Source: Paenibacillus sp. OV219
Lineage (GTDB): Bacteria; Bacillota; Bacilli; Paenibacillales; Paenibacillaceae
DNA length: 64,000 nucleotides
Reading direction: 5' to 3'
Assembly (NCBI RefSeq): GCF_900110075.1
Contig: NZ_FOCJ01000016.1
Coordinates: 1 to 64,000, forward strand
The translations under genes were made by a program, and so were the position numbers. Position 1 is the stretch's first letter, and every line of letters begins with the position of its first letter. The notes under the pieces are model-generated. The model ran no database searches and had not been told where the DNA came from. It saw only the letters and a list, made by a program, of their open reading frames with translations. This document shows positions 55,200 to 63,111 of this stretch, one piece after another.

Positions 55200-55300
55200 A
55201 TTAAAAGAGTAATCGAGCCGTTTACAGATGATTGGCTCGAGGAGACCGATGGTCGATTCAGCATCATCTTTAAAGGTCACGTAACATCATACATGAACCG
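55200..55300 (+). promoter_or_regulatory. Candidate L13 leader RNA
   Basis: TCGAGCC (55213-55219) pairs perfectly with GGCTCGA (55234-55240), followed by GACC-GAT-GGTC (55244-55254) and GATGAT/ATCATC around it. An autoregulatory L13 leader is known before rplM in Bacilli. This region has the right place and is structured, but I cannot match it to the family model by eye. Confidence 0.5.
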
Positions 55301-55330
55301 ATTGTTTGAATGAAGAAGGAGGAAACATCC

Positions 55331-55768
55331 ATGCGCATTACCTATATGGCTAAGCCAAATGAAGTTGAACGCAAATGGTACGTCATTGACGCAGAAGGCA
55401 AAACGCTTGGTCGCCTAGCGAGCGAAGCTGCAGCCCTGATCCGCGGCAAGCACAAACCGCAATTTACACCTCACGTTGACACTGGTGACTTCGTTGTTGT
55501 CATCAACGCTGAGAAGATCCACCTGACAGGTAAGAAGCTGCAAAACAAAATGTACTACCGTCACTCCATGTACCAAGGCGGATTGAAAGTTACTCCAGCC
55601 CAAGACATGATCAAGAACAAACCAGAGCAAGTTCTGGAGCAAGCGATTTACGGTATGCTTCCTAAAAATCGCCTTGGCGACAAAATGAAGATGAAGCTTA
55701 AAGTTTATGCAGGTTCGGAACATCCACATCAAGCACAAAATCCAGAAGTTTACGAACTTCGCGGTTAA
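55331..55768 (+). CDS. rplM: Ribosomal protein L13
   Basis: A 145-residue 50S protein, the same length as in B. subtilis. It has [20 protein letters not shown] and [28 protein letters not shown] precedes the ATG at 55331. Confidence 0.97.
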   Translation: MRITYMAKPNEVERKWYVIDAEGKTLGRLASEAAALIRGKHKPQFTPHVDTGDFVVVINAEKIHLTGKKLQNKMYYRHSMYQGGLKVTPAQDMIKNKPEQVLEQAIYGMLPKNRLGDKMKMKLKVYAGSEHPHQAQNPEVYELRG

Positions 55769-55787
55769 TTAGAGGGAGGACAGGTTC

Positions 55788-56180
55788 ATGGCACAAGTTC
55801 AATACTATGGAACCGGTCGTCGTAAACACTCTGTAGCACGTGTACGTCTCGTGCCGGGTGAAGGACGAATCATTATTAACAAACGTGATCTGAGTGATTA
55901 CTTCGGTTTGGAAACACTGAAGCTGATCGTGAAACAACCGCTTGCTCTTACTGAGACTGCAAGCAAATACGACATCTTGGTTATCGCACACGGTGGCGGT
56001 ATCTCCGGACAAGCGGGCGCAATTCGCCACGGTATTTCCCGTGCATTGCTCAAAGCTGACCCAGAATTCCGTCCAGCTTTGAAACGTGCAGGCTTCTTGA
56101 CTCGTGACCCACGTATGAAAGAGCGTAAGAAATACGGTCTTAAAGCAGCTCGTCGTGCTCCACAATTCTCGAAACGTTAA
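55788..56180 (+). CDS. rpsI: Ribosomal protein S9
   Basis: A 130-residue protein whose basic C-terminal tail (RAPQFSKR) reaches the P-site t[22 protein letters not shown] and [20 protein letters not shown] are typical. GAGGGAGG precedes. It is the partner of rplM, 19 bp downstream. Confidence 0.97.
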   Translation: MAQVQYYGTGRRKHSVARVRLVPGEGRIIINKRDLSDYFGLETLKLIVKQPLALTETASKYDILVIAHGGGISGQAGAIRHGISRALLKADPEFRPALKRAGFLTRDPRMKERKKYGLKAARRAPQFSKR

Positions 56181-56192
56181 TATTTTTCACAC

Positions 56193-56228
56193 AATGCCTT
56201 CTCTGCTTATGCGGGGGAGGCATTTTTC
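56193..56228 (+). terminator. rplM-rpsI terminator
   Basis: AATGCC..GGCATT with an extended inner stem (TTCTCTGC/GCGGGGGA) and a T-run, shortly after the rpsI stop. Confidence 0.8.
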
Positions 56229-56251
56229 ATGTTTTTGCGTATTTATAATTA

Positions 56252-56280
56252 TTGAACAATTTGATTAATGGACGTATAAT
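56252..56280 (+). promoter_or_regulatory. Promoter of cysH-sat
   Basis: TTGAAC (56252-56257), 17 bp, then perfect TATAAT (56275-56280). No SAM riboswitch or T-box is visible in the short leader. Confidence 0.75.
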
Positions 56281-56327
56281 TTAATGTAGATTAGTTTACT
56301 AGGAATTAAGAGATGGAGGAATTCACC

Positions 56328-57020
56328 ATGAATCTTTTTGAAAAAGAAGCGCTCATTAAAGAGCAGGCTGAACTATTGGAAAATGCAACGCCTCAGGAGA
56401 TCTTGAAGTTTGCAGTAGAAACATTCCCGAACATTACATTTGCATGCAGCTTTGGTGCTGAAGATGTAGTGCTGGTTGACATGCTGCAGAAGATCAGCCC
56501 GAAAACAGATATTTTCTATCTGGATACGGACTTTCACTTCAAAGAGACATACGAAACGCGTGATAAGATGGCGGAGATTTACAATATGAAGTTCGTTGAA
56601 GTGAAGCCGACACTTACACCTGAAGAGCAAGCTGCTCAATTCGGTGAAGAGCTGTGGAAGTCGAATGCAACTCAATGTTGCAACATTCGTAAAGTAGATC
56701 CGCTTACTCAGATCCTATCCAAATATGAAGCGTGGATTACTGGCATTCGTCGTGACCAAGCGCCGACTCGTGCGAACGCGAAGAAGATTGAATACGATAC
56801 GAAGTTTGGTCTCGTGAAATTCAACCCAATCGCAAACTGGACATCGGAAGATGTTTGGGCGTATATCCGTGAGAACAATGTATACTACAATCCGCTTCAC
56901 GATAATCACTATCCAAGCATCGGTTGCGAATACTGCACACGACAAGTAATGCCAGGCGAAGACCCACGTGCAGGACGTTGGTCGGGTCAAGAGAAAACAG
57001 AGTGCGGATTGCACAAATAA
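56328..57020 (+). CDS. cysH: Adenylylsulfate (APS/PAPS) reductase
   Basis: A 230-residue assimilatory reductase making sulfite from activated sulfate. The nucleotide-binding SFGAEDVVL starts the domain. Cys117-Cys118 and Cys200-x2-Cys203 are the [4Fe-4S] cluster set that marks APS-using enzymes, and Cys226 in ECGLHK is the catalytic one. The cluster type predicts APS rather than PAPS as main substrate. ATG at 56328 after TGGAGGA. It is followed 27 bp later by sat. Confidence 0.95.
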   Translation: MNLFEKEALIKEQAELLENATPQEILKFAVETFPNITFACSFGAEDVVLVDMLQKISPKTDIFYLDTDFHFKETYETRDKMAEIYNMKFVEVKPTLTPEEQAAQFGEELWKSNATQCCNIRKVDPLTQILSKYEAWITGIRRDQAPTRANAKKIEYDTKFGLVKFNPIANWTSEDVWAYIRENNVYYNPLHDNHYPSIGCEYCTRQVMPGEDPRAGRWSGQEKTECGLHK

Positions 57021-57047
57021 AAAAAGCAGAAATACAGGAGGCCATAC

Positions 57048-58214
57048 ATGACCAGCATTAAGCCGCATGGCGGCGTACTCGTCAACCGAATCGCAACTGG
57101 CGTCGAACGAGAAGAACTTTTATCAGAAGTAGCATCGTTACCAGCCATTATTGTGAACAATTGGGCAATTTCGGATTTAGATCTAATCGGCGTAGGTGCG
57201 TTCTCGCCACTTACAGGTTTCCTTAATGAAGCTGACTATCGTTCGGTTGTAGAGCGTATGCGGCTTGCAGACGGCACTGTATGGAGTATTCCAATTACAC
57301 TTGCCGTTGAAGAAGCAAAGGTAGCTGAGTTGTCCATAGGTCAGCGTGCAGCTCTTATTGGCGAAGACAACACGGTGTATGGTGTAATCGATATTGAGAG
57401 CATCTACAGCGTTGATCAGAAGCATGAAGCAGTGAACGTGTTTAAGACTGATGATATCGAGCACCCAGGCGTAGCGAAGCTCCTTGAGCGTCCTTCTACC
57501 TATGTAGGTGGTCCGATTACAGTGTTGAACCGTCCAGTGCCGGAGAAGTTTAACGAGTTTTATTTTGATCCTTCTCAGACGAGACAGATCTTCGAAGAGA
57601 GGGGCTGGCGCACAGTCGTTGGCTTCCAGACTCGTAATCCGGTCCACCGTGCTCATGAATACATTCAGAAGTCTGCGATGGAGATCGTCGATGCGCTCTT
57701 CTTGAACCCGCTTGTTGGCGAAACGAAATCCGATGACGTACCAGCGAATGTACGTATGAAGAGCTACATCGCGCTGCTTGAGAACTACTACCCAGCAGAT
57801 CGTACGTTCCTCGGTGTATTCCCGGCAGCAATGCGTTATGCAGGACCTCGTGAAGCGATTTTCCATGCGATGGTTCGCAAAAACTATGGCTGCACACACT
57901 TCATTGTCGGCCGTGATCACGCCGGTGTAGGCGACTACTACGGTACGTATGAAGCACAGGAGCTGCTCCGTTCGTTCTCAGCGGATGAACTAGGCATTAT
58001 CCCGCTTTATTTTGAACACAGCTTCTTCTGCACGAAGTGCGGCAATATGGCATCGAGCAAGACGTGCCCACACGATAAAGCGGATCATCTGACGCTGTCT
58101 GGTACGAAAGTTCGCGCACTACTGCGTGATGGCGTATGCCCACCGCCGGAATTCTCCCGCCCGGAGGTTGCTAAGATTCTTATTGAAGGCATGGCGGAGC
58201 AACCTGTGAATTAA
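57048..58214 (+). CDS. sat: Sulfate adenylyltransferase (ATP sulfurylase)
   Basis: A 388-residue enzyme forming APS from sulfate and ATP. The nucleotide-binding [15 protein letters not shown] (about 195-209), [13 protein letters not shown] and the cysteine pairs in the C-terminal part ([16 protein letters not shown]) are seen. AGGAGG precedes the ATG. No APS kinase gene follows, consistent with direct reduction of APS by CysH. Confidence 0.96.
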   Translation: MTSIKPHGGVLVNRIATGVEREELLSEVASLPAIIVNNWAISDLDLIGVGAFSPLTGFLNEADYRSVVERMRLADGTVWSIPITLAVEEAKVAELSIGQRAALIGEDNTVYGVIDIESIYSVDQKHEAVNVFKTDDIEHPGVAKLLERPSTYVGGPITVLNRPVPEKFNEFYFDPSQTRQIFEERGWRTVVGFQTRNPVHRAHEYIQKSAMEIVDALFLNPLVGETKSDDVPANVRMKSYIALLENYYPADRTFLGVFPAAMRYAGPREAIFHAMVRKNYGCTHFIVGRDHAGVGDYYGTYEAQELLRSFSADELGIIPLYFEHSFFCTKCGNMASSKTCPHDKADHLTLSGTKVRALLRDGVCPPPEFSRPEVAKILIEGMAEQPVN

Positions 58215-58229
58215 CAGAGGTTACCGCAC

Positions 58230-58270
58230 AAAACGCTTTTGTCCGTTTTAAGACGGGCAAGGGCGTTTTT
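58230..58270 (+). terminator. cysH-sat terminator
   Basis: AACGC..TTG-TCCGT / ACGGG-CAA..GCGTT forms a long hairpin with a short TTTAAG loop, followed by five T. Confidence 0.82.
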
Positions 58271-58282
58271 GCTTAGTTGTTC

Positions 58283-58311
58283 GCATAACAGGTCACCTCG
58301 TCCCATAGGAT
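58283..58311 (+). promoter_or_regulatory. Possible sporulation-type (SigE/SigG) promoter of cwlD
   Basis: GCATAA (58283-58288) and CATAGGAT (58304-58311) are 15 bp apart, resembling sporulation sigma consensus elements. cwlD is sporulation-controlled in Bacillus. The match is loose. Confidence 0.35.
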
Positions 58312-58372
58312 GATATAGAGCACAGGACAATCTGTGCATGATCATCGGATGGAGATTGGGGTGGCTTTTTGT

Positions 58373-59149
58373 ATGACCAGAGTTCGGAAACGATTCGTCG
58401 TCTGGATCACGTATCGGGGCGCGGTGAGAATTACGCTAGGTGTCGTAGCTGTCATGCTGACTGTAATTCTGCTTACGCAGGAAGTGCCGGCTACGCGCAC
58501 CTGGACGTATTGGACCTTACCGTTATCCGGCAAAGTGATCGCCATTGATGCAGGTCATGGTGGGGTAGATGGAGGGGCTGTCAGCAAGCAGGGACTCGTT
58601 GAGAAAGACCTGAATCTTGCGATTGCTCTACAGCTTAGGGATTATCTGCAGCAAGCCGGCGCCATCGTTGTCATGACCAGAGAAGGCGATTATGATCTTG
58701 CGAATGAAGGAACCTCTAAGATAAGCCGGCGTAAGACGGAGGACTTGGTGAAACGAGCACAGTTTGTGAAGGACAAGAACGCAAGCTTGCTGCTTAGCAT
58801 CCACATGAATAGCATCCCATCACCAAGGTGGTCTGGGGCGCAGACGTTCTTTTATCCAAGTTTGCCAGAGAATGCGGTTCTAGCTTCGCTTATTCAGGAT
58901 GAGATCCGGCGCAATCTCGCAAACACGGACCGATTACCTGCAACGGTGAATACGATCTATCTGCTTAAGGCAATGAAGGATGTACCTAGTGCGCTTGTCG
59001 AGGTCGGCTTCTTATCGAACCCAGGGGAGGCTTCGAGGCTTGCGGATGCTGAGTATCAGAAAAAGGTGGCTGCGTCGATCTATCAGGGCGTCCTGCGTTT
59101 CACAGCGGGCGAGAAATGGGGAGCTTCACTTAAGGGTAGAGCTAACTAG
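58373..59149 (+). CDS. cwlD: CwlD, spore-cortex N-acetylmuramoyl-L-alanine amidase
   Basis: A 258-residue Amidase_3 enzyme. One N-terminal membrane anchor (about 17-35) is followed by the catalytic domain with zinc ligands in AIDAGHGGVDGG (His62), GLVEKDLN (Glu77) and SIHMNS (His), and the VEVGFLSN signature. In Bacillus it removes peptides from muramic acid so that PdaA can form cortex muramic-delta-lactam. The ATG at 58373 is eight bases after GGGGTGG. Upstream starts lack a site. Confidence 0.92.
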   Translation: MTRVRKRFVVWITYRGAVRITLGVVAVMLTVILLTQEVPATRTWTYWTLPLSGKVIAIDAGHGGVDGGAVSKQGLVEKDLNLAIALQLRDYLQQAGAIVVMTREGDYDLANEGTSKISRRKTEDLVKRAQFVKDKNASLLLSIHMNSIPSPRWSGAQTFFYPSLPENAVLASLIQDEIRRNLANTDRLPATVNTIYLLKAMKDVPSALVEVGFLSNPGEASRLADAEYQKKVAASIYQGVLRFTAGEKWGASLKGRAN

Positions 59150-59172
59150 TTCAACTAACGCGCTTATGGAGG

Positions 59173-59201
59173 TTGGATGGTAGGCATTGTCTTGTTATAA
59201 T
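59173..59201 (+). promoter_or_regulatory. Promoter of salA
   Basis: TTGGAT (59173-59178), 17 bp, then TATAAT (59196-59201) with an extended TGt. Confidence 0.7.
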
Positions 59202-59266
59202 AGAACCAGTACATGTCCTTTAGCTGGAACAGGAACATATTCAAGGACAAGAGGAGACGAGAATAC

Positions 59267-60379
59267 ATGCTGACCCGTGAGAACGTAATTGAAGCCGCCG
59301 AGATTGTGGCGGCTCCTTATAAAGGGGAAGGCGCTAGCTTAGCCTTCCGCGATGTTGTAGTGAAGGACCGTCATGTCTCGATGACGGTCATCGGTGCAGC
59401 CGCGAGCGCGGAGCGCGCGCTTGAGGCGAGCTTGCGCGAAGCGCTCGCCGCAGCTGGCGCCGAAACCGTGCATTGCCGGTTTCGGACCAGCGAGGCTGCG
59501 CCGCAGGCGGCGAGCAGCGCTAGCGCTGGCGCAGCAAGCACGACCGGCGCTTCCGCCGCCGCAGGCGCGGGCGCAGGCCCCGTACGCGGTCACGGGGCCG
59601 GGCTTGAGGCGAACCCGCTGCTAAGCGAGAGCAGCGGAACGCACTTCATCGCCGTCGCCAGCGGCAAGGGCGGCGTCGGCAAGTCCACGGTGACCGTCAA
59701 TCTTGCGGTCGCCTTAGCCCGCAGGGGCAAGCGTGTCGGCATTATCGACGCCGACATCTATGGCTTCAGTGTGCCCGATATGATGGGCATTGAAGAGCGC
59801 CCTGAAGTCGTGAACGAGCGAGTAATCCCGATCGAGAAATTCGGAGTTAAAGTGATGTCGATGGGCTTCTTCGTAGAAGATAACGCCCCAATCGTATGGC
59901 GTGGACCCATGCTCGGTAAGATGCTCCGCAATTTCTTTGCAGAGATTGCTTGGGGCGAGCTGGACTATCTGCTGCTGGATCTGCCTCCGGGCACAGGCGA
60001 CGTAGCGCTTGATGTCCACCAGATGATCCCGCAGAGCAAAGAGATCATCGTAACAACGCCGCATGCGACAGCAGCCTTCGTTGCTGCTCGGGCTGGTGCA
60101 ATGGCAATAAAAACCGAACACGAGATTATTGGTATCGTAGAGAATATGTCCTACTACATCAGCAAGAGCGGCGAGCACGAATACGTGTTTGGCCGTGGAG
60201 GCGGTGGTAGACTGGCTGAGTCGCTGAATGCCGATCTGCTTGCGCAAATCCCGCTCGGTGCGCCGGATAACTTGGCGACAGAACCGGATTTTGCACCATC
60301 CGTCTATAAAGCCGATACAGATACAGGCCGCATTTACTTGGATGTGGCAGACGCAGTTATCGCGAAATGCGAAGCATAA
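59267..60379 (+). CDS. salA: SalA/Mrp-family P-loop ATPase
   Basis: A 370-residue ParA/MinD-like ATPase. An N-terminal DUF59-like domain (about 1-75) is joined by a long Ala/Gly/Ser linker (about 76-117) to the ATPase domain with the deviant Walker A GKGGVGKST (133-141) and DLPPGTGDVALD. It lacks the CxxC iron-sulfur site of Mrp/NBP35 scaffolds, as does B. subtilis SalA, so a regulatory role is more likely than Fe-S carrier. The ATG at 59267 is nine bases after GAGGAGA. The linker DNA is strikingly G+C-rich. The cwlD-salA-gerD order is conserved in Bacilli. Confidence 0.9.
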   Translation: MLTRENVIEAAEIVAAPYKGEGASLAFRDVVVKDRHVSMTVIGAAASAERALEASLREALAAAGAETVHCRFRTSEAAPQAASSASAGAASTTGASAAAGAGAGPVRGHGAGLEANPLLSESSGTHFIAVASGKGGVGKSTVTVNLAVALARRGKRVGIIDADIYGFSVPDMMGIEERPEVVNERVIPIEKFGVKVMSMGFFVEDNAPIVWRGPMLGKMLRNFFAEIAWGELDYLLLDLPPGTGDVALDVHQMIPQSKEIIVTTPHATAAFVAARAGAMAIKTEHEIIGIVENMSYYISKSGEHEYVFGRGGGGRLAESLNADLLAQIPLGAPDNLATEPDFAPSVYKADTDTGRIYLDVADAVIAKCEA

Positions 60380-60407
60380 ACGAACGACCCTAGTGCCACA
60401 TAACACA

Positions 60408-60460
60408 AAAGAAGCCAACATTCTGCACAACTGTGCATAAGATGTTGGCTTCTTATTTTC
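60408..60460. terminator. salA terminator, loop contains a DnaA-box sequence
   Basis: AAGAAGCCAACAT / ATGTTGGCTTCTT is a perfect 13-bp stem followed by ATTTTC, with TGCA..TGCA pairing in the loop. The loop holds TGTGCATAA (60432-60440), the complement of the consensus DnaA box TTATGCACA. Confidence 0.85.
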
Positions 60461-60626
60461 ATTCACTCACTTATCCACTTTATTAGTATGCATCACTGAA
60501 CCATTGTACTTATCCACTTGTTAATCTGCATCAATTTGATCACTATACTTATCCACTACATTTGTCCCCATCACTTGTTCACGGTACTTATAGACATCAC
60601 TTATCCACTGTACTTATCCACTTATC
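60458..60626 (+). repeat. Array of thirteen 13-bp units with DnaA-box-like 9-mers
   Basis: Thirteen contiguous degenerate 13-bp units run without gaps from 60458 to 60626, consensus near TTATCCACTNTAC. TTATCCACT occurs exactly at 60471, 60510, 60549, 60601 and 60614. The first three are 39 bp (three units) apart, as is the diverged unit at 60588, so the array also has a 39-bp higher-order period. TTATCCACT differs from the DnaA box TTATCCACA only at the last base. It lies between convergent salA and gerD, downstream of both. DnaA binding is inferred. Confidence 0.8.
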
Positions 60627-60647
60627 CTACTAAGCGATCCAACTTTA

Positions 60648-61349
60648 TTAACCGCCGCCACCACCGGAGTCACCCATGCCGTCGCCGCTATCGCCTCCGC
60701 CACCTTGATCACCGCCACTGTCGCCACCGCCGCTATCATCCTTCTGCTTGGTCACTTTCTCATCAGGCTTCGGCTTCAGCTCTTCCTGAACCGCCTTTTT
60801 GAGCAGATCGAGAATTTCCAACCGATAGAGCGGGCTTTGCATGGATTCCGTCATAATCGACATAACTTGCTTGCGATATTGCGTGCTTTGCAGTACTTCC
60901 AGAATCATTTTATCCATCTCAGGGCTCTTCATCACTTGGATAAGATCCTTCTGATAAGTCGGGTCCTTAAGTAAATCCTTGTGGATCTGCTTATTCTGCT
61001 TATTAACCGCCTTTGCAAAATCGCCGGCGAAGCGGGGATCGGTCATCAGCTTCTCGATGGTTTTGCTGTATTCCGGTGCGACAAGTGTTTCTTTTACAGC
61101 CATCCGCATTTGCTCTTGGTCTTGTACGGACAGAATTCGCGCACTGCTACCGTTATTCCCAGTAGTCGCTGAAGCTGATTCTTGAAGCGCCTTTTGGGCA
61201 TCCTCTGTTTTAAGTATGTCGATAACCATCGTTTTCATGTCTTTATAACTTATTGGCTCGCTTGATGAGCTTGATGGCTGGGATCCGCAGCCGGATAGCA
61301 ACGATGCTATGATGGCGATGGTACCAACCCATGACAAACGTTTGAGCAT
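60648..61349 (-). CDS. gerD: GerD, spore germination lipoprotein
   Basis: A 233-residue lipoprotein. The signal peptide ends in the lipobox LLSGC (Cys21). A long alpha-helical region built of KDPTYQKDLIQVMKSPEMD-like segments follows, which forms the trimeric rod in Bacillus GerD. The C-terminal tail is very rich in Gly, Asp and Ser (SGGGDSGGDQGGGGDSG). GerD clusters the GerA-type nutrient receptors in the inner spore membrane. The ATG at 61349 has AAGGGAG upstream. A predicted SigG promoter precedes it. Confidence 0.9.
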   Translation of the reverse strand: MLKRLSWVGTIAIIASLLSGCGSQPSSSSSEPISYKDMKTMVIDILKTEDAQKALQESASATTGNNGSSARILSVQDQEQMRMAVKETLVAPEYSKTIEKLMTDPRFAGDFAKAVNKQNKQIHKDLLKDPTYQKDLIQVMKSPEMDKMILEVLQSTQYRKQVMSIMTESMQSPLYRLEILDLLKKAVQEELKPKPDEKVTKQKDDSGGGDSGGDQGGGGDSGDGMGDSGGGGG

Positions 61350-61393
61350 AATGGCACTGTCTCCCTTCTGGAAATGCGGCATTCTTCTAGCTG

Positions 61394-61423
61394 TAGTATG
61401 CGACAATGTTCATCGTATTATCA
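61394..61423 (-). promoter_or_regulatory. Predicted SigG promoter of gerD
   Basis: On the minus strand TGATAA (61423-61418), 17 bp, then CATACTA (61400-61394). The -10 is a perfect forespore-sigma element. B. subtilis gerD is SigG-controlled. Confidence 0.6.
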
Positions 61424-61548
61424 TGGACGGCACGTAGCTTTTTGAAAGTGGCATGGTACAATGAAGGATGATTAAACTTGCGTGAAAATAGAGCCGTATG
61501 AACGGTTCGAGATGCGTTTCGCACAAATTGTTTAGGAGCTGAATTAAC

Positions 61549-62184
61549 GTGAATTTACGAAAATGGTTTTTCTTGTTCTGGAGCACAATGGCAGTCGGTG
61601 CCGTCGTGACAACCGTTGTCGGCAGCTTGATGCAGTGGACTGACCGCTCATTCGGATTTATCGGCGTGGAAGCAGTGGGCTTTAATGCTGGTATGATGGC
61701 ACTAGTGGGCTTACTGTTCGGCGCCTTCAGTCAGATGGGCTTCTTCTCGTACCTGACGCTGAATTACATTGCGCTGAGTGTCCTGCGCAAGGGCTATCTT
61801 TGGAATGCGCTGCAAGCATATACCGCACTGTTCGCCCTCGGAGGCATCGGTTATTTGCTTTACCAAGATCGGACAAGCTTAAACAATGACTTGATTTTCT
61901 GGATGTTGCCACTAGGCCTGGCGATTGGTGCTTATGGTGTTGCGTATTACAAGTCCAAGTTGACGAACAATAACGCTTTTATTCCAACGTTGTTCCTACA
62001 AATTGTAGTTACTTTAATTGAATCCTGGAAAGCGCTCCAAGGCGAGGGAGCCAACGTGAATGCAATGATCTTCATGGTCGTGCCGATGTTTGCCTGCAAT
62101 GCTTATCAAGTGCTGCTTCTGCACCGCCTCGTCCGCAAAGAGCAAACAGCTGATTCCGCATCGAGTGCGAAACCAGCCGTTTAA
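61549..62184 (+). CDS. kbaA: KbaA, KinB-signalling pathway activation protein
   Basis: A 211-residue integral membrane protein with about six hydrophobic helices, including the N-terminal KWFFLFWSTMAVGAVVTTVV and several around 50-180. Length and position between gerD and pdaB match B. subtilis KbaA, which is needed for the KinB branch of the sporulation phosphorelay. GTG start after TAGGAG. Divergent from gerD, and its stop is 9 bp from the convergent pdaB end. Confidence 0.88.
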   Translation: MNLRKWFFLFWSTMAVGAVVTTVVGSLMQWTDRSFGFIGVEAVGFNAGMMALVGLLFGAFSQMGFFSYLTLNYIALSVLRKGYLWNALQAYTALFALGGIGYLLYQDRTSLNNDLIFWMLPLGLAIGAYGVAYYKSKLTNNNAFIPTLFLQIVVTLIESWKALQGEGANVNAMIFMVVPMFACNAYQVLLLHRLVRKEQTADSASSAKPAV

Positions 62185-62193
62185 CAATCCGTA

Positions 62194-63000
62194 TTAATTT
62201 TCTGCTGAAGCGTCGAGCTGCTGATGGAACATCGTTGCTTTATCCTGCACCGTTTTGCCTTGCAGCTCCGTTTGAGCAATAAGCTCAGATACGGTCACGA
62301 ATTCATAACCCTTGCTGCGCAGCTGGTCGATGATGGCCGGAAGCGCTTCATGCGTTTGTTTTACCGAATCGCTGGCATGCATCAGAATAATATCGCCAGG
62401 ATGAGCTTTGCTCACGACGCGGTTAATGATTTTTTCCGTACCGATGTTCATCCAATCAAGCGAATCCGTGTCCCATTGAATCACTTTATAATTCATTTGT
62501 TCTGCGATACGAAGCACCCGTTTGTCAAAATCACCGTTCGGCATACGAATGAGGCTTGGTGTTTTGCCGGTTACCTGTGTGAGGATATTCTGAGCCGTCT
62601 CGATCTGCGTGCGAATTTCCTCATCGCTGAACGTACTGTAATTGCCATGCTTATGGCCGTGGCTGCCGATTTCATACCCTGCATCGACGATCTTCTTCAC
62701 AATGTCCGGATGTGTCTGGCTCCAAGGGGAGGAGAGGAAGAAAGTCACGTTCTTGACCCCTTTTTGCTTCAGCACCTCAAGGATCGGCTCTGTCCGTTTT
62801 TCACCCCAGCTAATATCGAATGTAAGCGCAACAACCTTCTTATCCGTCGGGACACTATAGATGGCTGCAGGCTGATCAGGGGCAAACACCGTAATATTGT
62901 CCTTCTCAGCGTAAATAACGCCGGCAGCAAAGATAATTCCGACAGTCAACAGAAAATAACGTTTAAGCTTTCGTCCGTTCATCACATAAAACATATTCAT
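62194..63000 (-). CDS. pdaB: PdaB, sporulation polysaccharide deacetylase
   Basis: A 268-residue NodB-fold deacetylase. An N-terminal membrane anchor (about 13-31) is followed by TFDISWGE (Asp62) and SHGHKH (His114, His118), the metal-binding set, with RMPNGDFD and ILMHASD later. TFDISW instead of TFDDG is the PdaB norm. Known role: keeping the spore cortex intact late in sporulation. The ATG at 63000 has GAGGAG twelve bases upstream, a long spacing, so the ATG at 62994 is also possible. Confidence 0.92.
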   Translation of the reverse strand: MNMFYVMNGRKLKRYFLLTVGIIFAAGVIYAEKDNITVFAPDQPAAIYSVPTDKKVVALTFDISWGEKRTEPILEVLKQKGVKNVTFFLSSPWSQTHPDIVKKIVDAGYEIGSHGHKHGNYSTFSDEEIRTQIETAQNILTQVTGKTPSLIRMPNGDFDKRVLRIAEQMNYKVIQWDTDSLDWMNIGTEKIINRVVSKAHPGDIILMHASDSVKQTHEALPAIIDQLRSKGYEFVTVSELIAQTELQGKTVQDKATMFHQQLDASAEN

Positions 63001-63111
63001 TATTTTCGTACACTCCTCTCTAATTAGGCTTGTTCTAGTACAAGATATGCTCGTACCATCAACTTATTACAGCTCGGCCCAAAATCTGCTCAAAGAGGTG
63101 ACGTTAGCGTC

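Noticed and set aside
59339-59624. Extra frames in the G+C-rich part of salA
   Set aside because: High G+C removes stop codons in all frames. The salA frame is continuous and conserved on both sides.
60458-60626. CRISPR array
   Set aside because: Units are 13 bp, degenerate and contiguous, with no unique spacers of uniform length and no cas genes nearby.
62224-63027. 267-residue plus-strand frame over pdaB
   Set aside because: It lies fully antisense to a clear polysaccharide deacetylase, and the translation is rich in His/Arg/Cys with no recognisable domain.
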